DNA from: Azohydromonas lata NBRC 102462
GTDB lineage: Bacteria; Pseudomonadota; Gammaproteobacteria; Burkholderiales; Burkholderiaceae_C
Length of the DNA: 64,000 bases
Reading direction: 5' to 3'
NCBI RefSeq assembly: GCF_001571085.1
Contig: NZ_BCTC01000003.1
Coordinates: 62,001 to 126,000 of the forward strand
Shown here: positions 21,552 to 31,846 of the stretch, in pieces
Layout of the letters: each line of letters opens with the position of its first letter
Position numbering within the stretch: the stretch's first letter is position 1
Notes under the pieces: model-generated
Databases searched by the model: none
What the model saw: only the letters and a program-made list of their open reading frames with translations
Told to the model about the DNA's origin: nothing
Program-made: the position numbers and the translations under genes

Positions 21552-21836
21552 TCAGGCCGCCGCGCCGGGCAGCGCGATGGCGGGCGGGCCATCGGCCTCC
21601 ACCGCCTCGCCGGCCGTCAGCCGCGGGCCCAGCGCCAGCGCCTTGCACGATGGCTTGCACACCATCTGCACGCGACCCAGGATGCGCTGGCTCTGCAACT
21701 GGTCGGCCGAGCGATGCTGGCCGCACTTGAAGCACGAGCGCGTCTGGCCGCGTCCGCTGAACGGTGAACCCGACACCTTGCTGGCATAGCGCAAGCCGTC
21801 GTCCTTGATGCGTGTCGTCGTGTCCTTGGTGGTCAT
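21552..21836 (-). CDS. small zinc-ribbon-like protein
   Basis: The 94-residue protein has two Cys pairs, CFKCGQH and CKPSC, spaced as in a small zinc ribbon, in an otherwise basic sequence with a hydrophobic-acidic tail. The start at ATG 21836 (MTTKDTTTRIKDDG) is preferred to a TTG at 21881. A TTGACA at 21863-21868 (minus strand) may be its -35 box, but no -10 was clear. Function not recognised; such proteins are common in Comamonadaceae. Confidence 0.6.
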   Translation of the reverse strand: MTTKDTTTRIKDDGLRYASKVSGSPFSGRGQTRSCFKCGQHRSADQLQSQRILGRVQMVCKPSCKALALGPRLTAGEAVEADGPPAIALPGAAA

Positions 21837-22259
21837 GAGCGCGGCGTCCAGTGCGGTTCCATTGTCAAGGGGTTGCAACACGTTGGATACGCATCACAGC
21901 CTAAAACACGGCAAGCATGCACGCTTGGCGCGATTGATTTGCGTCGCTGCTTTCCAACAAGTGCAATCTCACTTTCTCTTTGAACTAACAACCTGCGGTT
22001 TGACTACAAACAACTGTTGAAAGGCCAAGTGTTCGTTTGAGAGCAATGGGGACGACTTCAAACATCACTTACTTCTACCTATTCCTCCTTTCAATAGCCC
22101 AGCCCGGCAGATCAAGCCCTTTGCAGCTCTGAAACAACCTTTCCTCAACGAGACCAGGAAGCGCAAACGCTCTGTTGTTAGTTCGTAATTCGGTCTCAAT
22201 GGTCTTGGGAACGGCCCTTGCCACGCGGAGCATCCCTGCCCTCGCCGCAACGAACCGCC
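21837..22259. other. 423-base intergenic region of lower GC
   Basis: This gap between the zinc-ribbon and alcohol dehydrogenase genes is strikingly richer in A and T than its surroundings from about 21890 to 22210. No reading frame with a good start was found. One plus-strand frame (about 22021-22188) stays open and looks protein-like but has no start codon, so it may be a remnant. The region should include the promoters of both divergent genes. Confidence 0.5.
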
Positions 22260-23276
22260 ATGACCATGATTTCCGCCTGGGCCGCGCACGCGGCCGGACA
22301 GCCGCTGCAGCGCTGGAGCTTCGACCCCGGCCCGCTGGCGCCGCAGGAGGTGGAGATCGCGGTGGAGCACTGCGGCCTTTGCCACTCGGACCTGTCCATG
22401 CTGGACGACGAATGGGGCCAGGCGCAGTGGCCGCTGGTGCCCGGCCACGAGGCCATAGGCCGCGTCGTCGCGTTGGGTGAGGAGGCGCTGGGCCTGGAGA
22501 TCGGCCAGCGCGTGGGCCTGGGCTGGACGGCGTCGAGCTGCATGCACTGCCGCTGGTGCCTGGGTGGCGACCAGCAGCTGTGCCCCAAGGCGCAGCCCAC
22601 CATCGTCGGCCGCCCGGGGGCCTTTGCCGAGCGCGTGCGCGCGCACTGGGCCTGGGTGGTGCCGCTGCCCGCGGCGCTGGATGCGGCCAGCGCCGGGCCG
22701 CTGCTGTGCGGCGGCATCACGGTGTTCGCGCCCCTGCGCGACCTGGGCATACCGCCCACGGCACGCGTGGGCGTGGTGGGCATAGGCGGGCTTGGGCACC
22801 TGGCGCTGCAGTTCGCGCGTGCCTGGGGCTGCGAGGTGACGGCCTTCACCTCCAGCGAGTCCAAGCACACGGAGGCGCGCCGCTTGGGCGCCCACCACGT
22901 GGCCGACGCCGGCGACCCCGACGATCTGGCGGCCCTGGCCGGGCGGCTGGACCTCATCCTCTACACCGCCAACGCCGCGCTGGACTGGGAGGCGCTGCTG
23001 GCCACGCTGGCGCCGCGCGGGCGGCTGCACGTGGTGGGCGCGGTACCGCAGCCCATTGCCGCGTCGGCTTTCTCGCTCATCGGCGGCGCCAAGTGCATCT
23101 CCGGCTCGCCCACGGGCTCGCGCGGCGACATCGAGGCCATGCTGGACTTCGCCGCGCGCCACCGCGTGGAAGCGCTGGTCGAGCGCTTTCCCATGAGCGG
23201 CGTCAACGAGGCGCTGGCCCACCTGCGCGCCGGTCGCGCCCGCTACCGCGTGGTGCTGGACGCCGACTTCGACTGA
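22260..23276 (+). CDS. zinc-dependent alcohol dehydrogenase (YahK/CAD-like)
   Basis: The 338-residue protein is a medium-chain dehydrogenase. The catalytic zinc ligands are Cys and His in CGLCHSDL plus GHEAIG; the structural zinc Cys set is CMHCRWCLGGDQQLC; the NADP(H)-type fold carries VGVVGIGGLGHLALQF. Cofactor preference cannot be fixed, but close relatives (YahK, cinnamyl-alcohol type) reduce aldehydes with NADPH. The ATG at 22260 gives the usual N-terminus; its ribosome site is weak. Single gene. Confidence 0.88.
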   Translation: MTMISAWAAHAAGQPLQRWSFDPGPLAPQEVEIAVEHCGLCHSDLSMLDDEWGQAQWPLVPGHEAIGRVVALGEEALGLEIGQRVGLGWTASSCMHCRWCLGGDQQLCPKAQPTIVGRPGAFAERVRAHWAWVVPLPAALDAASAGPLLCGGITVFAPLRDLGIPPTARVGVVGIGGLGHLALQFARAWGCEVTAFTSSESKHTEARRLGAHHVADAGDPDDLAALAGRLDLILYTANAALDWEALLATLAPRGRLHVVGAVPQPIAASAFSLIGGAKCISGSPTGSRGDIEAMLDFAARHRVEALVERFPMSGVNEALAHLRAGRARYRVVLDADFD

Positions 23277-23363
23277 CCAGGCCCCGGGCCTCGCCTGGGC
23301 CACCACGCCGCAAGGACATCGCGCTTGCAGCAGACTGCGCTTTCCCTTCGGCAAGGAGTCACC

Positions 23364-23576
23364 ATGAGCAAATCCGCACGCATCACCGGGCAAGTCGAAT
23401 ACCGCGAGGGCGACGGCCCCGCGCTGCCCATACGCCCCGGCCTGGTCGAGTACGAGGAGGGCGACCAGGACGTGACCTTGAGCTGGCACGACGGCGACTA
23501 CCGCGGCAGCACCGCCCTGCCGCGCGCCGACTGGCAGCGCTTCCTGGAAAGCCAGGACATCGAGCTGCTGGACTGA
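23364..23576 (+). CDS. small acidic protein of unknown function
   Basis: A 70-residue, acidic, soluble protein (MSKSARITGQVEYREGDG...), with a good AAGGAG just before ATG 23364. Family not recognised; the pattern of short alternating beta-like segments ends in an acidic helix. It is followed by a likely terminator, so it seems to be a single-gene unit. Confidence 0.6.
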   Translation: MSKSARITGQVEYREGDGPALPIRPGLVEYEEGDQDVTLSWHDGDYRGSTALPRADWQRFLESQDIELLD

Positions 23577-23593
23577 GCGCGCCCCGCGCGCGG

Positions 23594-23640
23594 CGGCCCG
23601 CCCGGGGCACACCGGAGGCGGGCCGCGTCTTGAGCTATCT
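23594..23640 (+). terminator. candidate terminator after the small gene
   Basis: A 9-bp perfect stem, CGGCCCGCC (23594-23602) and GGCGGGCCG (23617-23625), is followed by a T-containing stretch (TCTTGAGCTATCTTTC). It stands 17 bases after the stop. The T stretch is broken, so efficiency is uncertain. Confidence 0.5.
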
Positions 23641-23699
23641 TTCGGGGGCATGGGCAGCCCGTTGCCGCCTCAACCGAAAAGAGTTTTCAGGAGAAAAGA

Positions 23700-24242
23700 A
23701 TGCGCCATCTCTTGGCCGCGCTCGCGTTGTGCCCGCTTGCCGCGCTGGCCGCCCCGTCGGACTCGCCCTGGACGCCGGACCGCGCCTTCGTCCAATACGG
23801 CGAGCAGACCGACACCCGCGCCGTCACGCTGGGCCTGAACTGGGACTGGTCCTGGTCGCGCCCCCTGGGCAGCGGGCTGCTCAGCGGCTACCACGACCTC
23901 GCCATCGGACGCTGGCGTGCCGAGGTGGACGAGGGCCACAAGAATTTCACCCAGCTCGGCTACACGCCCGTGCTGCGCTGGTGGAGCAGCGGCCAGCCCG
24001 GCGGCTTCTTCGTCGAGGGCGGCATTGGCGTCAACGTCGTCTCGCCGCGCTTTCACACCGTGGAAAAGCGGGTGGGCAGCAATTTCACCTTCGGCGACCA
24101 CCTGGGCGCCGGGTGGCGCAGCAGCGGCGGCACGGAAGTGTCGTTGCGCTTTCAACACTTCTCCAACGGCGGCCTGGCCGATCCCAACCCGGCCGTGGAC
24201 TTCTGGCAGGTGCGCCTGAGCATCCCGCTGCAGACTCCGTAG
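23700..24242 (+). CDS. pagL: PagL-type lipid A 3-O-deacylase
   Basis: The 180-residue protein has a signal peptide (about 1-18) and repeated amphipathic strands of a small outer-membrane barrel. The catalytic pair His153 and Ser155 stands in FQHFSNGG near the C-terminus, as in Pseudomonas PagL (His126, Ser128). The third residue, Glu140 in that enzyme, aligns with Asp167 here. The reaction removes the acyl chain at position 3 of lipid A. AGGAG lies just before ATG 23700. Confidence 0.8.
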   Translation: MRHLLAALALCPLAALAAPSDSPWTPDRAFVQYGEQTDTRAVTLGLNWDWSWSRPLGSGLLSGYHDLAIGRWRAEVDEGHKNFTQLGYTPVLRWWSSGQPGGFFVEGGIGVNVVSPRFHTVEKRVGSNFTFGDHLGAGWRSSGGTEVSLRFQHFSNGGLADPNPAVDFWQVRLSIPLQTP

Positions 24243-24305
24243 TTCGCCTCTGGCGGCGGCGCACCACGGGGCTACCCTGACAAGCCTCGCGCCCGCCGCA
24301 TCACC

Positions 24306-24326
24306 GGCCGCCCGCCCCGGGCGGCC
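24306..24326. repeat. strong GC hairpin before hutU
   Basis: A perfect 9-bp stem GGCCGCCCG/CGGGCGGCC with loop CCC stands between pagL and hutU. No T-run follows. It may end pagL transcription or shape the hut leader; no HutC-type site was recognised in this 126-base gap. Confidence 0.35.
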
Positions 24327-24368
24327 ACCCTTGGGCGGCGGCGCCTCACCCCTCGCAGGGAGCGCGCC

Positions 24369-26060
<1,692 letters not shown>

Positions 26061-26098
26061 GCGCCCCCACCCGCCCCCAACGCGACGAAAGGCCCGCA

Positions 26099-27646
26099 TT
26101 GAGCGACCTCACCACCTCCCACCTGACGCTGGAGCCGGGCTGCGTGCCGCTGTCCACCTGGCACCGGCTGTGGACCGCGCCCGCCGCCGTGGCACTCGCC
26201 GACGGCGCCTGGGCGCCCGTGCGCGCCTCGGCCGATGCCGTCGCGGCGCTGCTGGCGCGCGGCGAGCCCGCCTACGGCATCAACACCGGCTTCGGCAAGC
26301 TGGCCCACACCCACATCCCGGACGAGCAGCTCGCGCAACTGCAGCGAAATCTCATCCTGTCGCACGCCGTGGGCACGGGCGACGATTTACCGGACGCCGT
26401 GGTCCGCCTCGTCCTCGCCACCAAGGCCGCCTCCCTCGCGCGCGGCTGGTCGGGCGTGCGCCCCCTCGTGATCGAGTCGCTGCTGGCGCTGCTGAACGCC
26501 GGCATCAGCCCCTGCATCCCGGCCAAAGGGTCGGTCGGCGCCAGCGGCGACCTCGCGCCGCTGGCGCACATGACCCTGGCGCTCATGGGCGAGGGCGACG
26601 TGCGCGTGGACGGCGTGCGCCGCCCGGCCATGCAGGCGCTGCGCGAGGCGGGCTTGCGGCCCCTGGAGCTCGCGCCCAAGGAAGGGCTGGCACTGATCAA
26701 CGGCACGCAGGTGTCGACGGCGCTGGCGCTGCACGGCCTGTTCATGGCGCAGCGGGTGCTGGAAGCCTCCACCGCCGTGGGCGCGCTCTCGGTGGACGCC
26801 GCGCGCGGCAGCGACGCGCCTTTCGACGAGCGCATCCACGCCGTGCGCGGCCAGCCGGGCCAGATGGCGCTGGCGCGCGCCTACCGCGCGCTGCTGGCGG
26901 GCAGCGAGATCCGGCGCTCGCACCTCGTCTACGACGAGCGCGTGCAGGACCCCTACAGCCTGCGCTGCCAGCCCCAGGTGCTGGGCGCCTGCCGCGACTT
27001 GCTGCTGCAGGCCGCGCGCACGCTGCACATCGAGGCCAACGCCGTCACCGACAACCCGCTGCTGTTCGACGGCCACGCCCTCTCAGGCGGCAACTTCCAC
27101 GCCGAGCCGGTGGCCTTCGCGGCCGACCAGATCGCCCTGGCCGTGGCCGAGACCGGCGCGCTGGCCGAGCGGCGCATCGCGCTGCTCATAGACGCCAACC
27201 TCTCCGGGCTGCCGCCCTTCCTGGTGCGCGACGCGGGGCTGAACTCGGGGTTCATGATCGCCCACGTCACCGCCGCGGCCCTGGCCTCCGAGAACAAGTC
27301 GCTCGCGCACCCGGCCAGCGTGGACAGCCTGCCCACCTCCGCCAACCAGGAGGACCACGTCAGCATGGCGACCTTCGCCGCGCGGCGGCTGCAGGAGATG
27401 GCGCTCAACACCGCCACCATCGTCGCCATCGAGTGGCTCACCGCCGCGCAGGGCGTGGATTTCCACGCGCCGCTGGCCACCTCCGAGCCGCTGCAGGGGC
27501 TGCACGCGCTGCTGCGCGGCGCCGTCACGCACTACGACCGCGACCGGCTGCTGGCCCCCGACATCGAAGCCGCCCGCGCCCTGCTGCTGCAAGGCGCCAT
27601 CACCCGCACCTTGGCGCAGCCGCTGGCGGCGCTGTGGCACGACTGA
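26099..27646 (+). CDS. hutH: histidine ammonia-lyase
   Basis: The 515-residue enzyme deaminates histidine to urocanate. The Ala148-Ser149-Gly150 triad in [13 protein letters not shown] makes the MIO cofactor. Tyr and substrate-binding parts ([39 protein letters not shown]) are all present. The start codon is TTG at 26099: it keeps the N-terminal LTLEPG segment that the family requires, and no ATG occurs in frame upstream. GAAAGG lies about seven bases before it. The second gene of the hut operon. Confidence 0.96.
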   Translation: MSDLTTSHLTLEPGCVPLSTWHRLWTAPAAVALADGAWAPVRASADAVAALLARGEPAYGINTGFGKLAHTHIPDEQLAQLQRNLILSHAVGTGDDLPDAVVRLVLATKAASLARGWSGVRPLVIESLLALLNAGISPCIPAKGSVGASGDLAPLAHMTLALMGEGDVRVDGVRRPAMQALREAGLRPLELAPKEGLALINGTQVSTALALHGLFMAQRVLEASTAVGALSVDAARGSDAPFDERIHAVRGQPGQMALARAYRALLAGSEIRRSHLVYDERVQDPYSLRCQPQVLGACRDLLLQAARTLHIEANAVTDNPLLFDGHALSGGNFHAEPVAFAADQIALAVAETGALAERRIALLIDANLSGLPPFLVRDAGLNSGFMIAHVTAAALASENKSLAHPASVDSLPTSANQEDHVSMATFAARRLQEMALNTATIVAIEWLTAAQGVDFHAPLATSEPLQGLHALLRGAVTHYDRDRLLAPDIEAARALLLQGAITRTLAQPLAALWHD

Positions 27647-27657
27647 GGCCCACCGCC

Positions 27658-28932
27658 ATGAGCACCGCCGCCGCCGCCCCCGACCCCGCCGCCACTGCCG
27701 CCGCTGCGTCCCACTGGGACGCGCTCTGGCTCAACGTCCGGCTCATGCCGCTGACGGCCGCCGACCCTGCCGCCACCGTGCGCGACGGCGCGCTGGCCGT
27801 GCGCGATGGCCGTATCGCCTGGCTGGGCCCGCGCGCGGCGCTGCCCGCCGACGCCGCGGCCAAGCGCGTGCACGACGGCGGCGGCGGCTGGCTGCTGCCG
27901 GGCTTCATCGACTGCCACACCCACGTCGTCCACGCCGGCCAGCGCAGCGAGGAATTCGAGCTGCGCATGCAGGGCGAGAGCTACGAAGCCATCGCGCGCC
28001 GCGGCGGCGGCATTCTCAGCACCGTGCGCACCACGCGCGCCGCCAGTGAGGACGCCCTGTTCGCGCAAAGCCTGCCGCGCGTGCGCAACCTCCTGCGCGA
28101 GGGCGTGACCACGCTGGAAGTGAAGTCCGGCTACGGCCTGGAGCCGCACAGCGAGGCGCGCATGCTGCGCGTGGCCCGCCGCCTGGGCCGCGAATTGCCG
28201 CTGCGGGTCCGGACCACGTTCCTGGGCGCCCACGCCGTGCCGCCGGAATTCGCCGGCCGAGCCGACGACTACATCACCCTGCTCTGCGACGACATGCTGC
28301 CCGCGCTGGCGGCTGACAACCTGGTGGACGCGGTGGACGCGTTTTGCGAGCACATCGCCTTTTCAGCGGCGCAGGTGCAGCGGCTGTTCGAGGTGGCGCA
28401 GCGCCTGCACCTGCCCGTGAAGCTGCACGCCGGTCAGCTTTCCGACTTGGGCGGCGCCGAGTTGGTCGCGCGCTTTGGCGGCCTCTCCGCCGATCACCTG
28501 GAAGAAATTTCCGACGCCGGCATAGACGCGCTGCGCCGCGCCGGCTGCGTGGCCGTGCTGCTGCCCGGCGCCGTGCATTTCCTGCAAGTCAAGGAGCGTC
28601 CGCCCGTTGCGAAGCTGCGGGCCGCGGGCGTTCCCATGGCACTGGCCAGCGACTGCAACCCGGGCACCTCGCCCATGCCCTCCGTCCTGGCCGCGCTCAA
28701 CCTGGGCTGCCTGCTGCTGGGCCTCACGCCCGTGGAAGCGCTGGCCGGCGCCACCTGCCACGCCGCGGCGGCCCTGGGCCTGGCGCATGAAACCGGCAGC
28801 CTGGAGCCGGGAAAGGCCGCCGACTTCGCGCTGTGGGACGTGGAGCGCCCAGCGCAGCTCTGCGCCACGCTGGGTTTCAACGCCTGCCGGCAGGTGGTGT
28901 TCGGCGGCGAGCTGCGGCCGCTTCAGGCCTGA
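27658..28932 (+). CDS. hutI: imidazolonepropionase
   Basis: The 424-residue amidohydrolase opens imidazolonepropionate to formiminoglutamate. Zinc ligands are in DCHTHVVHAG (residues 85-90 or so), followed by QRSEEFELRMQGESYEAIARRGGGI split across the usual loop, EVKSGYGLE, and KLHAGQLSDLGGAEL. The Asp in SDCNPGTSP completes the site. Eleven bases separate it from hutH. The next pathway enzyme (HutF or HutG) is not in this operon, so the cell must encode formiminoglutamate processing elsewhere. Confidence 0.96.
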   Translation: MSTAAAAPDPAATAAAASHWDALWLNVRLMPLTAADPAATVRDGALAVRDGRIAWLGPRAALPADAAAKRVHDGGGGWLLPGFIDCHTHVVHAGQRSEEFELRMQGESYEAIARRGGGILSTVRTTRAASEDALFAQSLPRVRNLLREGVTTLEVKSGYGLEPHSEARMLRVARRLGRELPLRVRTTFLGAHAVPPEFAGRADDYITLLCDDMLPALAADNLVDAVDAFCEHIAFSAAQVQRLFEVAQRLHLPVKLHAGQLSDLGGAELVARFGGLSADHLEEISDAGIDALRRAGCVAVLLPGAVHFLQVKERPPVAKLRAAGVPMALASDCNPGTSPMPSVLAALNLGCLLLGLTPVEALAGATCHAAAALGLAHETGSLEPGKAADFALWDVERPAQLCATLGFNACRQVVFGGELRPLQA

Positions 28933-29029
28933 GCAAGGGCGGCCGCAAAGGCGCGCGAATGGCGTGCACGGCGCGGCTCACCCCGCAGCGGCTTGCCCAA
29001 TCCTTCATGGGGCTGTGGCGCCCGCAGCT

Positions 29030-29458
29030 TCAAAACTTGGCGTCGGCCAGCTCGCGCAAATAGCCGCGCAGCAGCCAGCTGGAGACGTCCTTGACCGCGT
29101 CGCCGGCCAGCAGCGTGTTGTCCACACCGCGCACCAGAAAGGGTTGCGGGTCCTTGGGCGGATAGGGCTCGCAGTCGGGAAAGCGGCGCTGGAAGCGCGC
29201 CACCACGGCCGGCGCCCATTTGTCCCGGTGCACGCCGATGCACAGGGAATGTCCGCGGTCGCGCCACAGCTCGGACCACAGGCCCAAATACAGCACCGGC
29301 TGGCGGCGGCGCAGCAGATACATGCCGTAGTCGCCCTCGGACCAGCGCTTGTGGAAGACGCCCTCCACGTGGAAGCCGGCCGATTCGAAGCACGGAGCGA
29401 TCTGCTCCATGAAGTCGAACATCTTTCGCACCGCGGGCGCCGTGGCGACGGTGAACAT
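29030..29458 (-). CDS. conserved protein of unknown function
   Basis: A 142-residue soluble protein with no membrane segment or signal. It has mixed alpha/beta character and several aromatic residues (FHKRWSEGDYGMYLL, YLGLWSELWRDRG, CIGVHRDKWAPAVV). Family not recognised. It follows the CopD-like gene by ten bases on the same strand, so the two are probably co-transcribed. The preceding 97 bases after hutI hold no gene. Confidence 0.6.
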   Translation of the reverse strand: MFTVATAPAVRKMFDFMEQIAPCFESAGFHVEGVFHKRWSEGDYGMYLLRRRQPVLYLGLWSELWRDRGHSLCIGVHRDKWAPAVVARFQRRFPDCEPYPPKDPQPFLVRGVDNTLLAGDAVKDVSSWLLRGYLRELADAKF

Positions 29459-29468
29459 GCGCCGGCCC

Positions 29469-29918
29469 TCAGCGGCCCGCCACGGCCGCGGCCACGGTGA
29501 CCACGCCCAGCGTCAGGTTGAACGCCACCAGTTGCCGTATGCCGTTGAGCGCCTGTGCCGCGGCCGGCCACTCGGCGGCGGCGCTGTGACGGCGCAGCCG
29601 CGGGAACAGCACGCCGTAGAGGTAGGCGAACACCACCGCCATCGTGATGCCCAGCCCCTGCATCACGTGCCAGCCGATGGGCGCGTTCTTGAAGCCGGTC
29701 TGCGCCATGAGGCTGAAGCCCGTGGCCAGGAGGATGAGCACCAGCCCCGCCACCACGGGCAGGAAGCGCGAGAACACGCCCACCCAAAGTTTCAAACGCT
29801 GCGGCGGCTCCAGCACCTCGGCCGCGGCCGGGCGCAGGCAGAAATAGGCGAAGAACATGCCGCCCACCCACGTGACGGCACCCAACAGGTGCAGGAACAA
29901 CAGGGCGGAACGCGGCAT
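29469..29918 (-). CDS. CopD-family integral membrane protein
   Basis: The 149-residue protein has four hydrophobic segments and begins LLFLHLLGAVTWVGGMFFAYFCLRPA, the pattern of CopD-like (copper-resistance/DUF2269-like) membrane proteins. Conserved His and Trp in the first helix resemble haem- or copper-binding members. Copper transport has not been shown for this small branch. It leads a two-gene unit with the unknown protein downstream. Confidence 0.7.
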   Translation of the reverse strand: MPRSALLFLHLLGAVTWVGGMFFAYFCLRPAAAEVLEPPQRLKLWVGVFSRFLPVVAGLVLILLATGFSLMAQTGFKNAPIGWHVMQGLGITMAVVFAYLYGVLFPRLRRHSAAAEWPAAAQALNGIRQLVAFNLTLGVVTVAAAVAGR

Positions 29919-30016
29919 GTGCAGGGGGGCTTGTCAAGCGGCGGTGCGAAGGGGTGGCGGCAGTCTACAGACCACGCACCGGCATTCCCCTGACATCGGC
30001 GGTTTACAGCGCGGGT

Positions 30017-30196
30017 TTACAGCACCAGTCGCATGGCCCGCATGGGCGAGATGCTGGAACCCTGGCGCACATAGAAGCGTTGCGCGTCCGCGTTGACCTC
30101 GTCGGTGGGCAGCGTGATGCGCCGGCAGCCCCGCGCGCGGGCCTGGGCGATGGCCTCGCCCAGCAGCTCTTGGCCCAGGCCGGTGCGGCCGTTTCC
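30017..30196 (-). pseudogene. C-terminal fragment of a GNAT acetyltransferase
   Basis: About 59 codons match the last third of a GNAT enzyme: GRTGLGQELLGEAIAQARARG is the acetyl-CoA loop and following helix (shown here as GRTGLGQELL and GEAIAQARARG), then ITLPTDEVNADAQRFYVRQG. The N-terminal strands and any start codon are missing, and the frame runs upstream into the unrelated end of the DUF2238 gene at about 30200. This looks like a truncation by recombination. The fragment is as GC-rich as the main chromosome, unlike the genes upstream. Confidence 0.7.
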
Positions 30197-30206
30197 ATCG
30201 TGATGT

Positions 30207-30830
30207 TCAAGCCGGTCCCTGGAGTTTTCGAATCTGCCCGTCCTGCAGCCGTGAAAACAGCAGCAGCGCCGTGACCGAGCCCACCAGCGCCATGAACATG
30301 TCCGACTGGGTATCCCACGGATCGCCCTGGGTGCCCAGGAATTCGTCGGCACCCTGGCCCAATGCCAGGGCCGCGGCCCATTCGATCAATTCATAGCCGG
30401 CACTCACCGCCAGGACGATGCAAACCACGACGAAATTCAGCATGGCTCGCCCGCGCACCTGGCTGCCGCGGATGAGAATTTCCCGAGCTGCCAGTGCCGG
30501 CACCAAGCCCTGGAAAAAGTGGCCTATTTTGTCGTAGGGATTGCGGTGCCAGCCGAACAGGTCCGCCATCCAGAAACCCAGTGGCACACGCGCATACGAA
30601 TAGGCGCCGCCCAACATGAGCACGCAGGCGTGCGCGAATATGCAGGCGTACAGCAGCGGGGTGAGCGGAAATTTTCCGTGGGTGGCCGCCAGCAGGGGCA
30701 GCGCGATGACAATTGGGAATATTTCCAGCAGCCAGGTCGTGCGGTCGTAGGGATGCCAGCCGGAGAGGGCTAACAACGTCAACAGCAAAAGCAATGCTGC
30801 CGGCAAAAACATCTTATTTAAAGCACTCAT
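30207..30830 (-). CDS. DUF2238 (YjdF-like) membrane protein
   Basis: The 207-residue protein has about six hydrophobic segments and the DUF2238 pattern: YSYARVPLGFWMADLFGWHRNPYDKIGHF read in parts (YSYARVPLG, NPYDKIGHFFQG), AGYELIEW and GTQGDPWDTQSDM. The conserved Asp, His, Glu and Trp residues inside the membrane suggest an enzyme or metal site, but no function is known. It begins the lower-GC run of minus-strand genes and abuts a broken GNAT gene. Confidence 0.85.
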   Translation of the reverse strand: MSALNKMFLPAALLLLLTLLALSGWHPYDRTTWLLEIFPIVIALPLLAATHGKFPLTPLLYACIFAHACVLMLGGAYSYARVPLGFWMADLFGWHRNPYDKIGHFFQGLVPALAAREILIRGSQVRGRAMLNFVVVCIVLAVSAGYELIEWAAALALGQGADEFLGTQGDPWDTQSDMFMALVGSVTALLLFSRLQDGQIRKLQGPA

Positions 30831-30857
30831 GGGAAAAGCAAATCATCACATCAACCC

Positions 30858-31244
30858 TCACCGGGGCAAATATTCCTCCAGATCCTTGATGCGTCTTTCC
30901 GCACGGCTTCGCATGCATCCCAGATACACGAGGTTCCGCATGGAACCGTCCATATGGTAAGCATATTGTGCATCACAATCCGACTGCCTGAACCTGATCC
31001 ATGCACGCTGCGCTTCCAGCAATTTCTTTCTGACTTCAGAGTATTTTTCAAGCTCCTCGTCCGGCTTATCCAATTCTTTCATCACGCGTTGATAAACCTC
31101 GTTCAAACGTACTTCCACTGCTTTCTGCTCGATGGCTGCGCAATCATTCATATCCATCGTGTTCATCGCATTCTTGCAATCCAGCGCATGGGCAGGCAAA
31201 GCAGCTAGGAAAGCCGCGCACAGGACGAACAGGCAATTTTTCAT
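30858..31244 (-). CDS. LprI-like lysozyme-inhibitor-family protein
   Basis: The 128-residue protein has a signal peptide (MKNCLFVLCAAFLAALPAHA) followed by a helical domain with the LprI pattern: DCAAIEQKAVEVRLNEVYQ, KLLEAQRAWIRFRQSDCDA and RSRAERRIKDLEEYL. Four mature cysteines could pair. LprI-domain proteins include a mycobacterial lysozyme inhibitor; here a periplasmic role is inferred. ATG 31244 is chosen because it gives the signal peptide; an in-frame ATG at 31274 is possible. Codon use is less GC-rich than in the flanking genome. Confidence 0.75.
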   Translation of the reverse strand: MKNCLFVLCAAFLAALPAHALDCKNAMNTMDMNDCAAIEQKAVEVRLNEVYQRVMKELDKPDEELEKYSEVRKKLLEAQRAWIRFRQSDCDAQYAYHMDGSMRNLVYLGCMRSRAERRIKDLEEYLPR

Positions 31245-31288
31245 CGAAGTGGACAAGTTGAAGGTTGATATCATTTGCCGCTGGATTT

Positions 31289-31825
31289 CTATTCTGGTGC
31301 CATGCCGTACGCCAAAAAGCCTTGAGGAATATAATCCAGCATGGCTGACGCGATGATCTCGAAATCGTGCCTCGGTATTTCCAGGTGCCCAAACCTGAAG
31401 CTGTAGCCCCAGCGGCTTTTATCCTGGATAAACGACAGCTTGTGCAGCATGGGGCGTATGGGTGCCTGCGCCGCCTGCAGGAAATCAATGTCCCGCCGGA
31501 ACGGCACGAAGCCGGGGAACATTTCAAACGAATAAACTTCGGCGCCCACCACCCGCCCAATCGCCGTGAATTTCTGGCAGGGCGTGGACTCGTCCATCAC
31601 CTCCTTGGGCGAGTAGTAAATGATCCAGTCGCCCACCGACATGCGCTTGAGCGGCTGCGCCTTGCCATGGCAGAGCTGGCAAAAGCCGCCGGCCTGGCCC
31701 AAGGCCACATGCTCGCGCGAGGCCACGCCTATCCAGTAGCGGGTCGGTTTTCCAGCGTTGGCCAGCGGTTTTCTGGCCATACCTTCCACCGGCGCGAAAT
31801 CCATGGGAAAGCTGAGTTGGTCCAT
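31289..31825 (-). CDS. EVE-domain protein
   Basis: The 178-residue protein contains the EVE (PUA-like) fold: RYWIGVASREHVALGQAGG and LKRMSVGDWIIYYSPKE, then GRVVGAEVYSFEMFPG. EVE domains bind modified DNA or RNA bases and often stand near restriction or anti-phage genes, though none is next to this one. Start 31825 lacks a clear ribosome site; an internal ATG at 31780 (MARKPLANAG) is possible. Part of the lower-GC patch. Confidence 0.82.
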   Translation of the reverse strand: MDQLSFPMDFAPVEGMARKPLANAGKPTRYWIGVASREHVALGQAGGFCQLCHGKAQPLKRMSVGDWIIYYSPKEVMDESTPCQKFTAIGRVVGAEVYSFEMFPGFVPFRRDIDFLQAAQAPIRPMLHKLSFIQDKSRWGYSFRFGHLEIPRHDFEIIASAMLDYIPQGFLAYGMAPE

Positions 31826-31846
31826 GATTTTTATTGAAATAACACT

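Noticed and set aside
21805-22020. 71-codon plus-strand frame
   Set aside because: It begins inside the reverse of the zinc-ribbon gene and shows no ribosome site or family.
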